A stretch of 64,000 bases of DNA, from NCBI RefSeq assembly GCF_010500965.1, contig NZ_QVMI01000003.1, forward strand, positions 186,001 through 250,000, written 5' to 3'. Positions 31,979 through 41,721 of this stretch are shown here, piece after piece (position 1 is the stretch's first letter; the number at the start of each line of letters is the position of its first letter). The position numbers were made by a program, and so were the translations under genes. This DNA comes from Bacteroides sp. 51. GTDB lineage: Bacteria > Bacteroidota > Bacteroidia > Bacteroidales > Bacteroidaceae. The notes under the pieces are model-generated. The model was not told the DNA's origin. It was given only the letters and a program-made list of their open reading frames with translations, and made no database searches.

Positions 31979-34486
31979 ATGAAAAAAGGTCTGAAAATTA
32001 CAGCAATTGCACTCGGAGTAATCCTTGTACTTATGATTGTTCTCCCTTTCGCTTTCCGTGGAAAGATTGAAAGCCTCGTAAAAACAGAAGGGAACAAGAT
32101 GCTCAATGCACAATTTGATTTCAAAACCCTCAACATCAGTCTATTCAAGAATTTCCCCAAAGCTTCTATCGTACTCGACGACTTCTGGCTGAAAGGTATT
32201 GAAGAATTTGAGAATGACACTCTTCTGCGTGCCGGCGAAGTAGCCGCTACGGTCGATCTATTCTCGCTGTTTGGCGACAGCTACGACATTTCCAGGATTT
32301 CTCTCAAAGATGTGTGGGCTAAAGCCATTGTCCTGCCCGACGGAAAAGTAAACTGGGATGTTATGAAGAGCGATTCCACTGCCGTAGAAACTGAAAGTAC
32401 AGAAGACACTGCATCTTCCCCTTTCAAGATTCAACTCAAAAGCCTCGTCATAAACAACCTGAATGTGATCTATGACGATCGCCAGGCCAATATGTATGCC
32501 GACATCCAAAACCTGAAGGCAACTTGTTCGGGCGACTTAGGCAGCGACCAAACCACCTTAAAGCTGGAAACAGATATTGAATCGCTTACCTACAAAATGG
32601 ACAACATACCATTCCTGAGCAAAGCCAACATCTACGCCAAGATGGATATTGATGCCGACCTGGCAAACAATAAATATACACTGGAGAAGAATGAGTTCCG
32701 TCTCAATGCTATTAAAGCAGGCGTAGACGGATGGGTGGCACTTAAAGACCCTGCTATGGAAATGGATCTCAGTCTGGTGACCAGCGAAGTGGGCTTCAAA
32801 GAAATCCTGTCGCTCATTCCCGCCATCTATGCCAAAGAATTCAGCAGCCTGAAAACAGACGGTACGGCCACACTGAGTGCCCATGCCAAAGGAATTATGC
32901 AGGGCGATACACTTCCGCAATTCGAGGCGGTACTGGATGTAAAGAATGCCATGTTCCGTTATCCTTCTTTGCCGGCAGGTGTGGATCAGATCAATATCCA
33001 TGCCAATGTTAAGAACCCGGGAGGTAGTGCCGATTTAACCGAAATCGCCATCAGCCCGTTCAATTTCCGCATGGCAGGCAATACTTTCGGATTAACGGCC
33101 GAGATCAAAACACCGGTTAGCGATGCCGACTTTAAGGCGCAAGCACAAGGTATACTCAACCTGGGCAAAGTTAAGGAAGTATATCCATTGGAAGACATGG
33201 ACCTGAATGGTGTGGTAGATGCCAACCTATCGGTTGCCGGCCGCATGTCGTATGTAGAAAAAGAACAATACGACAAATTCCAGGCTTCGGGAACAGTCAG
33301 GCTATCGGATATGAGACTGCAAATGAAAGACATGCCGGATATCACCATACTTAAATCTCTATTGACTTTCACACCACAATACCTGCAATTAAGCGAAACA
33401 ACCGTCAATATCGGTAAAAACGATATCACCGCCGACAGTCGTTTCGAAAATTATATGGCATATGCCTTGCAAGGCAAAACGCTGAAAGGTAACCTGAATA
33501 TCCGCTCCAACCATTTCAACCTGAATGATTTTATGGGCGGTGCAGAAGATAGTACAGCAACCGCAGCAGTAGATACCACGGCCACAGGTATAGTTGAAAT
33601 ACCTCAAAACATCAACTTCACGATGACTGCCAATATGAAAGAAGTGCTGATGGATAATATGTCTTTCAATAACATCAGCGGCAATCTTATGATCAATGGC
33701 GGTAAAGCGGATATGCGCAATCTTTCGATGAATACCATGGGTGGCAGCGTTGTAATGAATGGTTATTACTCAACAGCCAATATTAAGAAACCGGAGTTGA
33801 ATGCCGGATTCAAAATGACAGGAGTCAGCTTTGCACAAGCATACAAAGACTTAAATATGGTACGTCAGATGGCACCTATTTTCGAGAATCTGAAAGGAAA
33901 CTTCTCCGGAAGCATCAATGTACAGACTGATCTGGATGGCCAGATGAGTCCGGTACTCCCCACTATGCAGGGTAACGGTAGCTTATCGACCAAAGATTTA
34001 AGCCTTAGCGATGTGGATGTTCTCAACCAGATTGCCGATGCCGCAGGAAAACCTGATCTGAAAAACATCACGGTGAAAGATATGACCATCGACTTCACCA
34101 TCAAGGATGGACGGGTAGCGACCAAACCTTTCGACATCAAGTGGAAAGACTACAACCTCAACCTTTCAGGCACCACCGGACTGGATCAAACCATTGCATA
34201 TACCGGGAAGATCAACCTACCAGCATCAACCGGCATAGGAAAATACACCACTGTCGATCTGAAAATCGGAGGTTCATTCTCTTCTCCTAAAGTCTCGATT
34301 GATATGGAAAGTATGGCTAAACAGGCTGTAGATGTAGTCAAAGACCAGGCGCTGGAGAAACTGGGCGAAAAGCTGGGACTGGGTTCAGACTCTACAGGAA
34401 CCGTGAACAAAGAGGAACTGGAAAAACAAGTTAAAGAAAAAGCTACTGAAAAGGCTTTGGATTTCTTAAAGAAGAAATTAAAATGA
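31979..34486 (+). CDS. AsmA-like envelope protein
   Basis: An 835-residue protein with an N-terminal membrane anchor (about 5-27), then a long beta-strand-rich periplasmic region with an AsmA-like N-terminal segment (FDFKTLNISLFKNFPKASIVLDDF) and an AsmA C-terminal domain (about 560-780). AsmA-type proteins form grooves that are thought to carry lipid between inner and outer membrane. The last about 60 residues are a Lys/Glu-rich helix. It starts 33 nt after the helicase gene and may share its transcript, though a functional link is not obvious. A pseudo-repetitive Asn/Met pattern (NISGNLMINGGKADM) fits beta-strand repeats. Confidence 0.88.
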   Translation: MKKGLKITAIALGVILVLMIVLPFAFRGKIESLVKTEGNKMLNAQFDFKTLNISLFKNFPKASIVLDDFWLKGIEEFENDTLLRAGEVAATVDLFSLFGDSYDISRISLKDVWAKAIVLPDGKVNWDVMKSDSTAVETESTEDTASSPFKIQLKSLVINNLNVIYDDRQANMYADIQNLKATCSGDLGSDQTTLKLETDIESLTYKMDNIPFLSKANIYAKMDIDADLANNKYTLEKNEFRLNAIKAGVDGWVALKDPAMEMDLSLVTSEVGFKEILSLIPAIYAKEFSSLKTDGTATLSAHAKGIMQGDTLPQFEAVLDVKNAMFRYPSLPAGVDQINIHANVKNPGGSADLTEIAISPFNFRMAGNTFGLTAEIKTPVSDADFKAQAQGILNLGKVKEVYPLEDMDLNGVVDANLSVAGRMSYVEKEQYDKFQASGTVRLSDMRLQMKDMPDITILKSLLTFTPQYLQLSETTVNIGKNDITADSRFENYMAYALQGKTLKGNLNIRSNHFNLNDFMGGAEDSTATAAVDTTATGIVEIPQNINFTMTANMKEVLMDNMSFNNISGNLMINGGKADMRNLSMNTMGGSVVMNGYYSTANIKKPELNAGFKMTGVSFAQAYKDLNMVRQMAPIFENLKGNFSGSINVQTDLDGQMSPVLPTMQGNGSLSTKDLSLSDVDVLNQIADAAGKPDLKNITVKDMTIDFTIKDGRVATKPFDIKWKDYNLNLSGTTGLDQTIAYTGKINLPASTGIGKYTTVDLKIGGSFSSPKVSIDMESMAKQAVDVVKDQALEKLGEKLGLGSDSTGTVNKEELEKQVKEKATEKALDFLKKKLK

Positions 34487-34554
34487 ACAGCGAGGCGCTG
34501 CACCCAAGCTTCCATGCGGATATATTTAACTTTCAATTTTCAACTTAAAGAATT

Positions 34555-35169
34555 ATGTTAGTCAAACTATACCAGAAGAACAACAACCCACAGACGCTAC
34601 AAGAGATTGTAGATATTCTGAATGACGGTGGGTTAATTATCTATCCCACCGATACGGTCTATGCCATCGGTTGTCATGGATTGAAAGAGCGCGCCATTGA
34701 ACGTATATGCAAGATCAAAGATATTGATCCGCGTAAGAACAATCTGTCTATTATTTGCTCCAACCTGAGCATGGTTAGCGAGTATGCCAAAGTAGATAAT
34801 GAAACGTTCAAGCTATTGAAACGTAACCTGCCTGGTCCCTTCACTTTCATTCTGAATACAAACCACCGGTTGCCTAAGATATTTAAGAACCGTAAAGAGG
34901 TAGGGGTCCGCATGCCGGACAATACCATCATCTGTGAAATAGCCACACTGTTGGATGCACCGTTTATGACCACTTCGCTCCCTCACGATGAGAGCGACGA
35001 CATTGAATACATCACCACCCCCGAACTTATCGACGAGAAATTTGGTGATCAAGTTGATCTTGTTATTGATGGTGGTATCGGTGGTGTTGAACTATCCACC
35101 ATTGTAAACTGTACCGGAGACGAACCGGAGATTGTTCGTCAAGGAGCGGGTTGGCTGGAAGAACGATGA
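34555..35169 (+). CDS. TsaC/Sua5/YciO-family protein
   Basis: A 204-residue member of the family that makes threonylcarbamoyl-AMP for the t6A modification of tRNA. The core reads IIYPTDTVYAIGC (about 29-41), then RICKIKDIDPRKNNLSIIC, NLPGPFTFIL and VGVRMPDN. The K-R-x-x-x-L binding region is IDPRKNNLSI, closer to the YciO branch than to TsaC itself, so genuine t6A synthesis is not certain. An AACTTTCAATTTTCAACT stretch, also found near recA, ends 9 nt before the start. The gene is convergent with nagB across a 90-bp hairpin-forming spacer. Confidence 0.9.
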   Translation: MLVKLYQKNNNPQTLQEIVDILNDGGLIIYPTDTVYAIGCHGLKERAIERICKIKDIDPRKNNLSIICSNLSMVSEYAKVDNETFKLLKRNLPGPFTFILNTNHRLPKIFKNRKEVGVRMPDNTIICEIATLLDAPFMTTSLPHDESDDIEYITTPELIDEKFGDQVDLVIDGGIGGVELSTIVNCTGDEPEIVRQGAGWLEER

Positions 35170-35170
35170 G

Positions 35171-35259
35171 ATTTACTATTTACCATTTACAATCTACCAT
35201 TTACTATGCAGGTATACAGACATACTTAAATGGTAAATTGTAAATAGTAAATGGTAAAT
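35171..35259. repeat. AT-rich inverted repeat between convergent genes
   Basis: Arms at 35171-35202 and 35228-35259 match at 29 of 32 positions, built from repeats of ATTTAC. It lies directly between the stop codons of the YciO-like gene and nagB (the right arm reaches the nagB stop) and probably serves as a terminator for both. Confidence 0.78.
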
Positions 35260-36068
35260 TACAGCAGCGTTTCCGGATCCAGATTAGCAGCTTCAATATC
35301 TTTAAAATAACGATATGTACCTACTTTCAATTCATAAGTAGCCGCATCATCACAAACAATGATTCCTTTTTCGTGCAACTGCAACGCACTGATTGTCCAC
35401 ATCTGATTGATTGAACCTTCTACTGCGTGATACAAAGCACGGGCCTTATTATGTCCGTTTACAATAATCAATACCTCTTTTGCTGATAGTACCGTTCCCA
35501 CACCTACGGTAAGCGCTGTTTTAGGAACTTTATTGATATCATTATCGAAGAAACGGGAATTAGCGATAATCGTATCGGTAGTTAACGTCTTCAAACGAGT
35601 ACGGGAAGTTAAGGATGAACCCGGTTCATTGAAAGCAATATGTCCGTCCGGACCGATACCGCCCAGGAAAAGGTCGATTCCACCATATGATTTGATCAAT
35701 GCCTCATAGCGCGCACATTCTGCATCAAGGTCTTCGGCACAACCATTAAGGATATTTACGTTTTCCCGTTTAACATCTACATGATTAAAGAAGTTATTCC
35801 ACATGAAAGAGTAATAACTTTCCGGATGCGATTGTGGCAGGCCAACATATTCGTCCATGTTGAATGTTACCACATTAGCAAAAGACACTTTGCCTTTTTT
35901 GTTAAGTTCGATCAGCTCCATATACATGCCTAATGGAGAAGAACCTGTAGGCAAGCCCAATACAAAAGGCTTTTCAGGGCTAGGTTGAGCCTTGTTGATT
36001 TTTGCTGCTACATAATTAGCTGCCCATTTAGATATCGTCTGATAATCCGGCTGAATAATAAGTCTCAT
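35259..36068 (-). CDS. nagB: Glucosamine-6-phosphate deaminase
   Basis: NagB converts glucosamine-6-phosphate to fructose-6-phosphate and ammonia, feeding amino sugars into glycolysis. The 269-residue length is standard. Motifs: [12 protein letters not shown] near the N-terminus (phosphate loop), NMDEYVGL and the active-site segment [16 protein letters not shown], with the Asp, His and Glu of the catalytic relay. No signal peptide. It stands alone between two inverted repeats. It would be the natural sink for GlcNAc or glucosamine released by the GH20 enzyme of the upstream PUL, but that link rests on pathway knowledge only. Confidence 0.97.
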   Translation of the reverse strand: MRLIIQPDYQTISKWAANYVAAKINKAQPSPEKPFVLGLPTGSSPLGMYMELIELNKKGKVSFANVVTFNMDEYVGLPQSHPESYYSFMWNNFFNHVDVKRENVNILNGCAEDLDAECARYEALIKSYGGIDLFLGGIGPDGHIAFNEPGSSLTSRTRLKTLTTDTIIANSRFFDNDINKVPKTALTVGVGTVLSAKEVLIIVNGHNKARALYHAVEGSINQMWTISALQLHEKGIIVCDDAATYELKVGTYRYFKDIEAANLDPETLL

Positions 36069-36105
36069 ACGTTTTAAGTTTTAAGGGGGTTGTTTATTTA
36101 GTAGT

Positions 36106-36195
36106 AAGTAGCTAGAAGTTAGTAGTCAGGTTGTATATTTTCTATGTTGCATTGCACCATTGACCTGACTACTGACTTCTAACTTCTAGCTACTT
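36106..36195. repeat. AGAAGTTAG-type inverted repeat between nagB and the flavodiiron gene
   Basis: The left arm (36106-36131) and right arm (36163-36195) pair over AAGTAGCTAGAAGTTAG and TAGTCAGGT, with a 7-nt insertion in the right arm. The right arm contains the flavodiiron stop codon. A related element at 55811-55898 carries its 7-nt insertion in the left arm instead. Confidence 0.75.
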
Positions 36196-37383
36196 GATCA
36201 TTTTCTCTGCCATAGCTTGTGCAAGTGCTTCGCACTGCGCATATGTATCTTCTTTCATAGCTTGCTTCATTTCCACTGGCTCGCCTACGATCTCGAACTT
36301 GCTCTTTTCTGCAAATTCCGCGATCTTTTTTACGGCTGCACCTGCCCAGCAGAATGATCCGAAGTAACCGAAATAGCGGTTCTTCATATCTCTACCCGAT
36401 ATTTTGGATAAGATGGCTTCCACCTCAGGATATAATTGTCCATTGTAAGTAGTACAACCTACGATGATTCCTTTATATTTGAATATATCGGCCAGAATAT
36501 ATGAAGCATGACTCTTGCTGGTATTGTGCATGATGACATTCTTTACACCTTGGGCAGATAGTTCGGCTGCAATCGCCTCCGCCATCTGTTCCGTATTGCC
36601 ATACATGCTACCGTAAATCACAACTACACCTTCGTCTCCATCATAAAGACTCAGTTTATCATAAATGCTGATTACCCGTTCGATATTATCGCCCGTCCAA
36701 ACCGGACCATGCGTAGAACAGATGGCAGAAACCGGCAAACCACTCAGTTTCTCCAGTGCTTTCTGTACAGGCGATCCGTATTTGCCTACGATATTAGAAT
36801 AATAGCGTACCATTTCCTCCCAATAAATGTCTGTATTGATTTTCTCATCAATAAAGCCACCACCTAATGCACCAAAGCATCCGAAGGCATCACCCGAGAA
36901 GAGCACTTGTTCTGTTTCACAATAGGTCATCATGGTTTCGGGCCAGTGCACCATCGGAGTCAGATGGAAGGTCAGTTGATTCTTACCCAAGTTAAGGGTA
37001 TCGCCATCTTTCACCTGATGTTGCAGATCGGTCACTCCGTAAAAACCTTCAACCATGCCGAAAGTCTGCCGGTTACCCACAATTGTGATGTTAGGATAAT
37101 AATGTTTGATCAGGCGGATTGAGCCGGAATGATCAGGCTCCATATGATTAATGATCAGATAGTCTATTGGGCGTTCACCAATAATCTTTTTTATTTTACG
37201 GAGAAACACTTCAAAATAACAAACATCAACAGTATCCACCAAGGCTACTTTCTCATCGTCTATGAGATAGGCATTGTAAGAAACGCCATTAGGCAATGGC
37301 CAAAGATTCTCAAAAAGATGTTTCTGACGGTCGTTAACCCCTACATAATGAATGCTCCCTTTTACTCTCGTTTTATCTTTCAT
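36190..37383 (-). CDS. FprA-type flavodiiron protein (oxygen/nitric oxide reductase)
   Basis: A 397-residue cytosolic flavodiiron protein, used by anaerobes to reduce oxygen to water or nitric oxide to nitrous oxide. The N-terminal metallo-beta-lactamase-like domain has the diiron ligands in NHMEPDHSGS (H-x-E-x-D-H), then VHWPETM and SGDAFGCFG. The C-terminal flavodoxin domain begins about residue 255 with IYGSMYGNTEQMA (FMN phosphate loop). No rubredoxin extension is present, so a separate electron donor is needed. A TATTTTTG -7 candidate is at 37420-37427 on the minus strand. Confidence 0.96.
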   Translation of the reverse strand: MKDKTRVKGSIHYVGVNDRQKHLFENLWPLPNGVSYNAYLIDDEKVALVDTVDVCYFEVFLRKIKKIIGERPIDYLIINHMEPDHSGSIRLIKHYYPNITIVGNRQTFGMVEGFYGVTDLQHQVKDGDTLNLGKNQLTFHLTPMVHWPETMMTYCETEQVLFSGDAFGCFGALGGGFIDEKINTDIYWEEMVRYYSNIVGKYGSPVQKALEKLSGLPVSAICSTHGPVWTGDNIERVISIYDKLSLYDGDEGVVVIYGSMYGNTEQMAEAIAAELSAQGVKNVIMHNTSKSHASYILADIFKYKGIIVGCTTYNGQLYPEVEAILSKISGRDMKNRYFGYFGSFCWAGAAVKKIAEFAEKSKFEIVGEPVEMKQAMKEDTYAQCEALAQAMAEKMIK

Positions 37384-37438
37384 AATTCTTTATTAAGTTG
37401 GAATAAATTAAAGCCGCCACAAAAATAGGCATTATTTC

Positions 37439-38365
37439 TCAATCCCGGTAGGATTTCCCCTGATAAGCGCCCAATTCCTTCATCCTTTTCTGAACCTTTG
37501 CAGTAAACTCATAGTTCTTCAGCCCCCAATCGGGAGCAATCAAAAGTTCTTTAGGAGATTGGGAGACAAAGCGTTCCAACACGATATCCGGACGCAGATG
37601 CCGGATATAATCAACCACGAGGTCAATATATTCATCGACTTCAAATAAATGAAAATCCTGTGGACATAATTCGTACTCCCTTGCCATGCGTGTTCCGCGA
37701 ATTAACTGCAATTGGTGCATTTTTAAGGTTGACAAAGGTAGCTTAGATAGTTCTCCGGCTTGTACAACAAGTTCATCGTGCGTCTCTCCCGGGAGTCCTA
37801 ATATGACATGACCACCTGAAAGAATTCCGCGGGCGGCGGTACGTTCTACCGCATCAACGGTATTCGCATAGGTATGCCCCCTGTTTATACGTTTAAGGGT
37901 AATATCGTTGGTGCTTTCAATACCATACTCTACAAGCAGGAAATGCGTTTTATTCAGTTCTTCCAGAAAGTTCAACAGGTTATCGGGCATACAATCCGGA
38001 CGGGTACCGATAACCAACCCTACTACCCCATCTACTTGTAATGCCTCTTCATACTTCCGCTTCAACTCGTCCAACTCACCATAGGTATTGGTATATGCCT
38101 GAAAATAGGCCAGATATTTCATTTGGGGATACTTATGAGCGAAGAACAGCTTCCCTTCTTCCAACTGTTGGGTAATAGACTTCTCCGTTTTGCAATATTC
38201 CGGATTAAATGTCTGGTTATTACAATAGGTACATCCTCCTTGTCCTTTTACACCATCACGATTAGGACAAGTAAAGCCGGCATTCAATGATATTTTCTGC
38301 ACTTTCTCCGGAAAGTATTTCCGCAGGAAAGTGGAGAAATCGGTATATAAAAATGGAGTGTCCAT
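37439..38365 (-). CDS. TIGR01212-type radical SAM protein (YhcC family)
   Basis: A 308-residue radical SAM enzyme. The 4Fe-4S cysteines are in TCPNRDGVKGQGGCTYCNN, the long-spaced CX(n)CXXC arrangement diagnostic of the YhcC/TIGR01212 group. Further segments are AYFQAYTNTY, IGTRPDCMPD and VEYGIESTND (SAM and barrel strands). The reaction is not known for most members; relation to Elp3-like tRNA modification enzymes has been suggested on sequence grounds. A -7 candidate TATCTTTG (minus strand, 38390-38397) precedes it. The gene has no clear operon partner. Confidence 0.93.
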   Translation of the reverse strand: MDTPFLYTDFSTFLRKYFPEKVQKISLNAGFTCPNRDGVKGQGGCTYCNNQTFNPEYCKTEKSITQQLEEGKLFFAHKYPQMKYLAYFQAYTNTYGELDELKRKYEEALQVDGVVGLVIGTRPDCMPDNLLNFLEELNKTHFLLVEYGIESTNDITLKRINRGHTYANTVDAVERTAARGILSGGHVILGLPGETHDELVVQAGELSKLPLSTLKMHQLQLIRGTRMAREYELCPQDFHLFEVDEYIDLVVDYIRHLRPDIVLERFVSQSPKELLIAPDWGLKNYEFTAKVQKRMKELGAYQGKSYRD

Positions 38366-38450
38366 AGATATCTATTTTCTTTCAGGCTCCAAAGATACAG
38401 AATTGAAATACTGTTTAGCTTTGAAATTGAGTGTTTCTTTATTAAAATTG

Positions 38451-38536
38451 TTAAACCGCAGAGTTTCGCAGATTAACGCAGAGAAATAAATAAGGAATAA
38501 AAGCTCTGCACTAATCTGCGAAACTCTGCGGTTCAA
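38451..38536. repeat. Inverted repeat with TTAAACCGCAGAGTTTCGC arms
   Basis: Arms of 33 nt (38451-38483 and 38504-38536) match at 30 positions with a 20-nt loop. A short open frame covers this element but is a product of the repeat. The core GCAGATTAACGC resembles the arms of the element at 29783-29858. Confidence 0.8.
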
Positions 38537-38770
38537 CAAACTGTTAACGAACATAAAAACAAGAAAGCTTATAAAATTACGCCCTTTTACTAATCCCCCT
38601 AATAATGGTGTATACAGTTTCAAGCATTAATACTAAAGCCCCAATGTATTAAACACATTTTTATGATCAAACACTTTATTTAAGTATATTTTCTTCTATT
38701 AATCTATCCGTTAACCCAGATAAATCACTAGATTTGTATCAAGACCTTAATAACTCAATACTCCCCCACT

Positions 38771-39733
38771 ATGGCAACAATTGCATTAGATATAGGTGGA
38801 ACAAAAATTGCCAGTGCAGTTTTCATGCCCGATGGCAGTATGCTGTTCAACCGGAAGAGACTTCTGAAAGGAAGAACCGGACACGATGTTGGCAAGCTTG
38901 CCGCAGAAATCCTATCCAAACTCCTAACCACCGCCCGCAGGAGCCTGATCCCCATCGACAGTATAGGGATTTGCGTTCCGGGCATAGTTTACTCCCAGAC
39001 AGGCCGGGTATGGGCCCCCAACATACCCGGTTGGGAAAACTATCCGCTGAAAGAGGTTCTGCAAACTTGTGTTTCCGATCCCCGTATACAGATATACATT
39101 GACAGTGACCGTACCTGTTATATGTACGGCGAGATGTGGCAAGGTGCAGCAAAAGACTGTCACAGTGCTATTTTCATGGCTGTCGGTACAGGTATCGGAG
39201 CAGGTATCATTATCGACGGACATGTGCTGCATGGCAATAGCGATATTATAGGCGCTGTAGGCTGGATGGCACTTCAAGCCCCCTATTCACCAGAGTATGA
39301 TGCCTGCGGATGTTACGAATACTATGCCTCAGGAAATGGAATCGGTGCCCGGGTACGCGATGCGGTGCGTGCAGACAAATCGTACCGTGGAAAGTTACGG
39401 CAAAAGCCAATCACCCGTATCACAGCCTATGATGTATTTAGTGCTTACAACGAAGGCGACCACATAGCTGTTACTACCATACAAAAAGCCATTGAGATGT
39501 GGGGGATGGCAGCAGCTAATCTTGTAAGCATCCTCAACCCGCAAAAGATTATCTGGGGTGGAGGTGTGTTTGGTCCTGCTTCGGTTTTTATCGAAGACAT
39601 CTATAAAGAAGCCTGCAAATGGGCACAACCGTTAAGCATCAAACAGGTAAAGTTCGTCGCATCCGAGCTATCGGGTAATGCGGGGTTGATTGGTGCGGCT
39701 TTCCTTGCCATCAAAAATCAGTCGTATGAGTAG
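38771..39733 (+). CDS. ROK-family sugar kinase-like protein with reduced zinc motif
   Basis: A 320-residue ROK protein, a family of cytosolic sugar kinases (glucose, N-acetylglucosamine, N-acetylmannosamine). The ATP loop is DIGGTKIASAV (6-16), the second phosphate motif GTGIGAGIIIDG. The usual NDAN catalytic motif appears as DSDRT, keeping the Asp. The usual CxCGxxGCxE zinc site is cut to DACGCYEYYASG, so zinc binding is probably weakened. No DNA-binding domain is present, so this is not a NagC-type repressor. The MFS gene starts inside its last codons and an SIS-domain gene follows, suggesting uptake, phosphorylation and isomerisation of one sugar. A weak TAGATTTG -7 candidate is at 38729-38736. 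Confidence 0.9.
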   Translation: MATIALDIGGTKIASAVFMPDGSMLFNRKRLLKGRTGHDVGKLAAEILSKLLTTARRSLIPIDSIGICVPGIVYSQTGRVWAPNIPGWENYPLKEVLQTCVSDPRIQIYIDSDRTCYMYGEMWQGAAKDCHSAIFMAVGTGIGAGIIIDGHVLHGNSDIIGAVGWMALQAPYSPEYDACGCYEYYASGNGIGARVRDAVRADKSYRGKLRQKPITRITAYDVFSAYNEGDHIAVTTIQKAIEMWGMAAANLVSILNPQKIIWGGGVFGPASVFIEDIYKEACKWAQPLSIKQVKFVASELSGNAGLIGAAFLAIKNQSYE

Positions 39734-40892
39734 CTACAATAAAAACCTGGTATTCACGGCGGCCTGTATCGGCATGTCCTTCTTTGGAGTTTCGATGATT
39801 ACGATGGGAGCGGTACTCCCCTCGCTTACCGGGAAACTCATGTTGAATGATCTTCAGGCTGGGGCACTTGTGACCTTTCTACCTGTAGGATTGTTGGTAG
39901 GCTCACTGCTCTTCGGCCCGATTGTCGACCGCTTTGGACATAAGGTACTTATGCTGTTTAGTTGTATTGTTGTGTTATTAGGGTTAGAGGGTATTGCTTT
40001 ATTCAGCGATATTCCGCTATTACAATTATCTATTCTTTGTATTGGCTTGGGTGGCGGCATCCTTAACGGGGAAACAAATGCGCTGGTAGCCGATATATCC
40101 AGTGATGAAGAAAAAGGTGCGCGCCTTAGCCTGCTCGGAGCATTTTATGGTATCGGTGCGCTAGGTATCCCTGTACTTATGGGATTCCTCTCCAAACATT
40201 ATTCCTTTGAGACTATCTTGCAAGGCACGGGAGTCCTGATGCTTATTTGCATCATCTTTTGTATGTTTATCCGCTTCCCTGCCCCCAAACAGCCACAAGG
40301 TTTCCCTATCAGAGAAGGTATCAAGTTATTAAAAGAGAAAAGTCTGTTATTATTCAGTCTGATTCTCTTCTTCCAAAGCGGGATCGAAGGGGTAACCAAC
40401 AACTGGACTACCTCATATCTGGGACGAACCACCGAAATCCCTGCCGATAAAGCCTTACTTGTACTCACCTGTATGGTAGCCGGACTAACTGCCGCACGCT
40501 TGTTATTGGTGGTTATCTTCAAAAAGGTAAAAGAAAGTACCGTACTTATATGTAGCCTGGTTATGGCAGGAGTAGGATTCCTATTGCTTATGGCATCCCC
40601 CGAATTCTGGCGGGCCGCCTTGGGAATGGTTCTTATTGGTGCAGGAGTAGCCTCTACCTTTCCTGTTATTCTTAGTATACTGGGGCAACGATATGCCGCA
40701 CTGTCCGGCACAGCTTTCAGTATAGCCATGGTTATTGCTTTAACAGGGAACACGTTGCTCAATAACCTGACGGGTATTCTTTCCCAGAAGTTTGGTATCA
40801 CGGTTTTCCCGTATATGATGATCACGGCGATTGTCATCATGATCGTGTTGTTCCGTTGGGCGTTTCGTAGCAAGACTCCGCCGCGGATTTAA
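39726..40892 (+). CDS. MFS sugar transporter-like permease
   Basis: A 388-residue major facilitator with twelve predicted helices. The inter-helix 2/3 motif GPIVDRFGHKVL matches the MFS signature G-x-x-x-D-R-x-G-R-K. I chose ATG 39726, which overlaps the ROK stop by 8 nt and puts the first helix at residue 10; the frame is open to 39690, but that would lie within the kinase gene and add a cytosolic tail unlike relatives. The protein resembles the fucose/glucose-permease-like transporters common in Bacteroidetes. Coupling to a ROK kinase supports proton-driven import of a monosaccharide. Confidence 0.92.
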   Translation: MSSYNKNLVFTAACIGMSFFGVSMITMGAVLPSLTGKLMLNDLQAGALVTFLPVGLLVGSLLFGPIVDRFGHKVLMLFSCIVVLLGLEGIALFSDIPLLQLSILCIGLGGGILNGETNALVADISSDEEKGARLSLLGAFYGIGALGIPVLMGFLSKHYSFETILQGTGVLMLICIIFCMFIRFPAPKQPQGFPIREGIKLLKEKSLLLFSLILFFQSGIEGVTNNWTTSYLGRTTEIPADKALLVLTCMVAGLTAARLLLVVIFKKVKESTVLICSLVMAGVGFLLLMASPEFWRAALGMVLIGAGVASTFPVILSILGQRYAALSGTAFSIAMVIALTGNTLLNNLTGILSQKFGITVFPYMMITAIVIMIVLFRWAFRSKTPPRI

Positions 40893-40942
40893 TTAAATAC
40901 ATAGATTATACATCCATAATTATTAATTCTAAATTCAAAAAC

Positions 40943-41704
40943 ATGTTAGCACTTGAATGGTTAAAAAACGCGCATGGCATCATGAATACCATCGAAGCCT
41001 CGCAACTGGAGAATATTAAAAAAGCAGCCGAAGCAATGGCCGATACCATCGAAGCGGGGCGCTGGGTACATACCTTTGGTTGTGGACACGCTACCATCCC
41101 GGTAGAAGAGATGTATCCGCGCATTGGTAGTTTCGTTGGTTTTCATCCGCTTTGCGAACTTCCGCTGACTTTCTTTACACAGATTATCGGACAGATGGGC
41201 ATTCACCAGTTTCTTTTCCTCGAAAGAACGGAAGGTTATGGTGTAGAGATTATGAAGAACTACGACTTTGATCAGAAGGATTGTATCTGGTTGTTCTCGC
41301 ATACCGGCATCAACAATGTGAATATTGATGTAGCACTCGAGGCCAAAAAGAAAGGCATGAAAGTGATCGTATATGGTTCGGCCGGCGAATCGGTAGGTAA
41401 GAAAACCCGTCACTCCTGTGGTAAGACCTTATTTGAACTGGCAGATATCGTTGTAGACTCTTGCGTGCCATTGGTAGATGCCTCTGTGCCTCTAAAGAAT
41501 CACTTCGATAAAGTAGGTCCATTGTCTACACTTGCATTCGTCACTATGGTATGGATGACCATCACCACGGTAGCCGAAATCCTTGCAGAGCGTGGGGTGC
41601 ATTTATACATTCACCCATCGCATAATGTGCCGGGGGATACTACTGCGCGCGAACGGCTTGATGCAGCTATTAATGAGTATAAGCGGAGGGTGAAGGTCTT
41701 GTAA
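40943..41704 (+). CDS. SIS-domain sugar isomerase-like protein (UPF0309-type)
   Basis: A 253-residue SIS-domain protein. The phosphosugar-binding core reads HTFGCGHATIPVEEM (about 44-58) and WLFSHTGINNVNIDVAL (about 113-129), with KHPSHN-like HPSHNVPGD near the end. These proteins bind sugar phosphates as isomerases or etherases. The gene lies 50 nt after the MFS gene in the same direction, so a three-gene operon (kinase, transporter, SIS) is likely. Substrate is unknown; amino sugars are plausible. A 128-bp MITE-like hairpin follows 17 nt after the stop. Confidence 0.88.
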   Translation: MLALEWLKNAHGIMNTIEASQLENIKKAAEAMADTIEAGRWVHTFGCGHATIPVEEMYPRIGSFVGFHPLCELPLTFFTQIIGQMGIHQFLFLERTEGYGVEIMKNYDFDQKDCIWLFSHTGINNVNIDVALEAKKKGMKVIVYGSAGESVGKKTRHSCGKTLFELADIVVDSCVPLVDASVPLKNHFDKVGPLSTLAFVTMVWMTITTVAEILAERGVHLYIHPSHNVPGDTTARERLDAAINEYKRRVKVL

Positions 41705-41721
41705 GGAAGATATAGAATTCA

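Noticed and set aside
38372-38623. 83-codon open frame on the minus strand before the ROK gene
   Set aside because: Covers the 38451-38536 inverted repeat almost entirely and has no family resemblance, so it is a repeat artefact.
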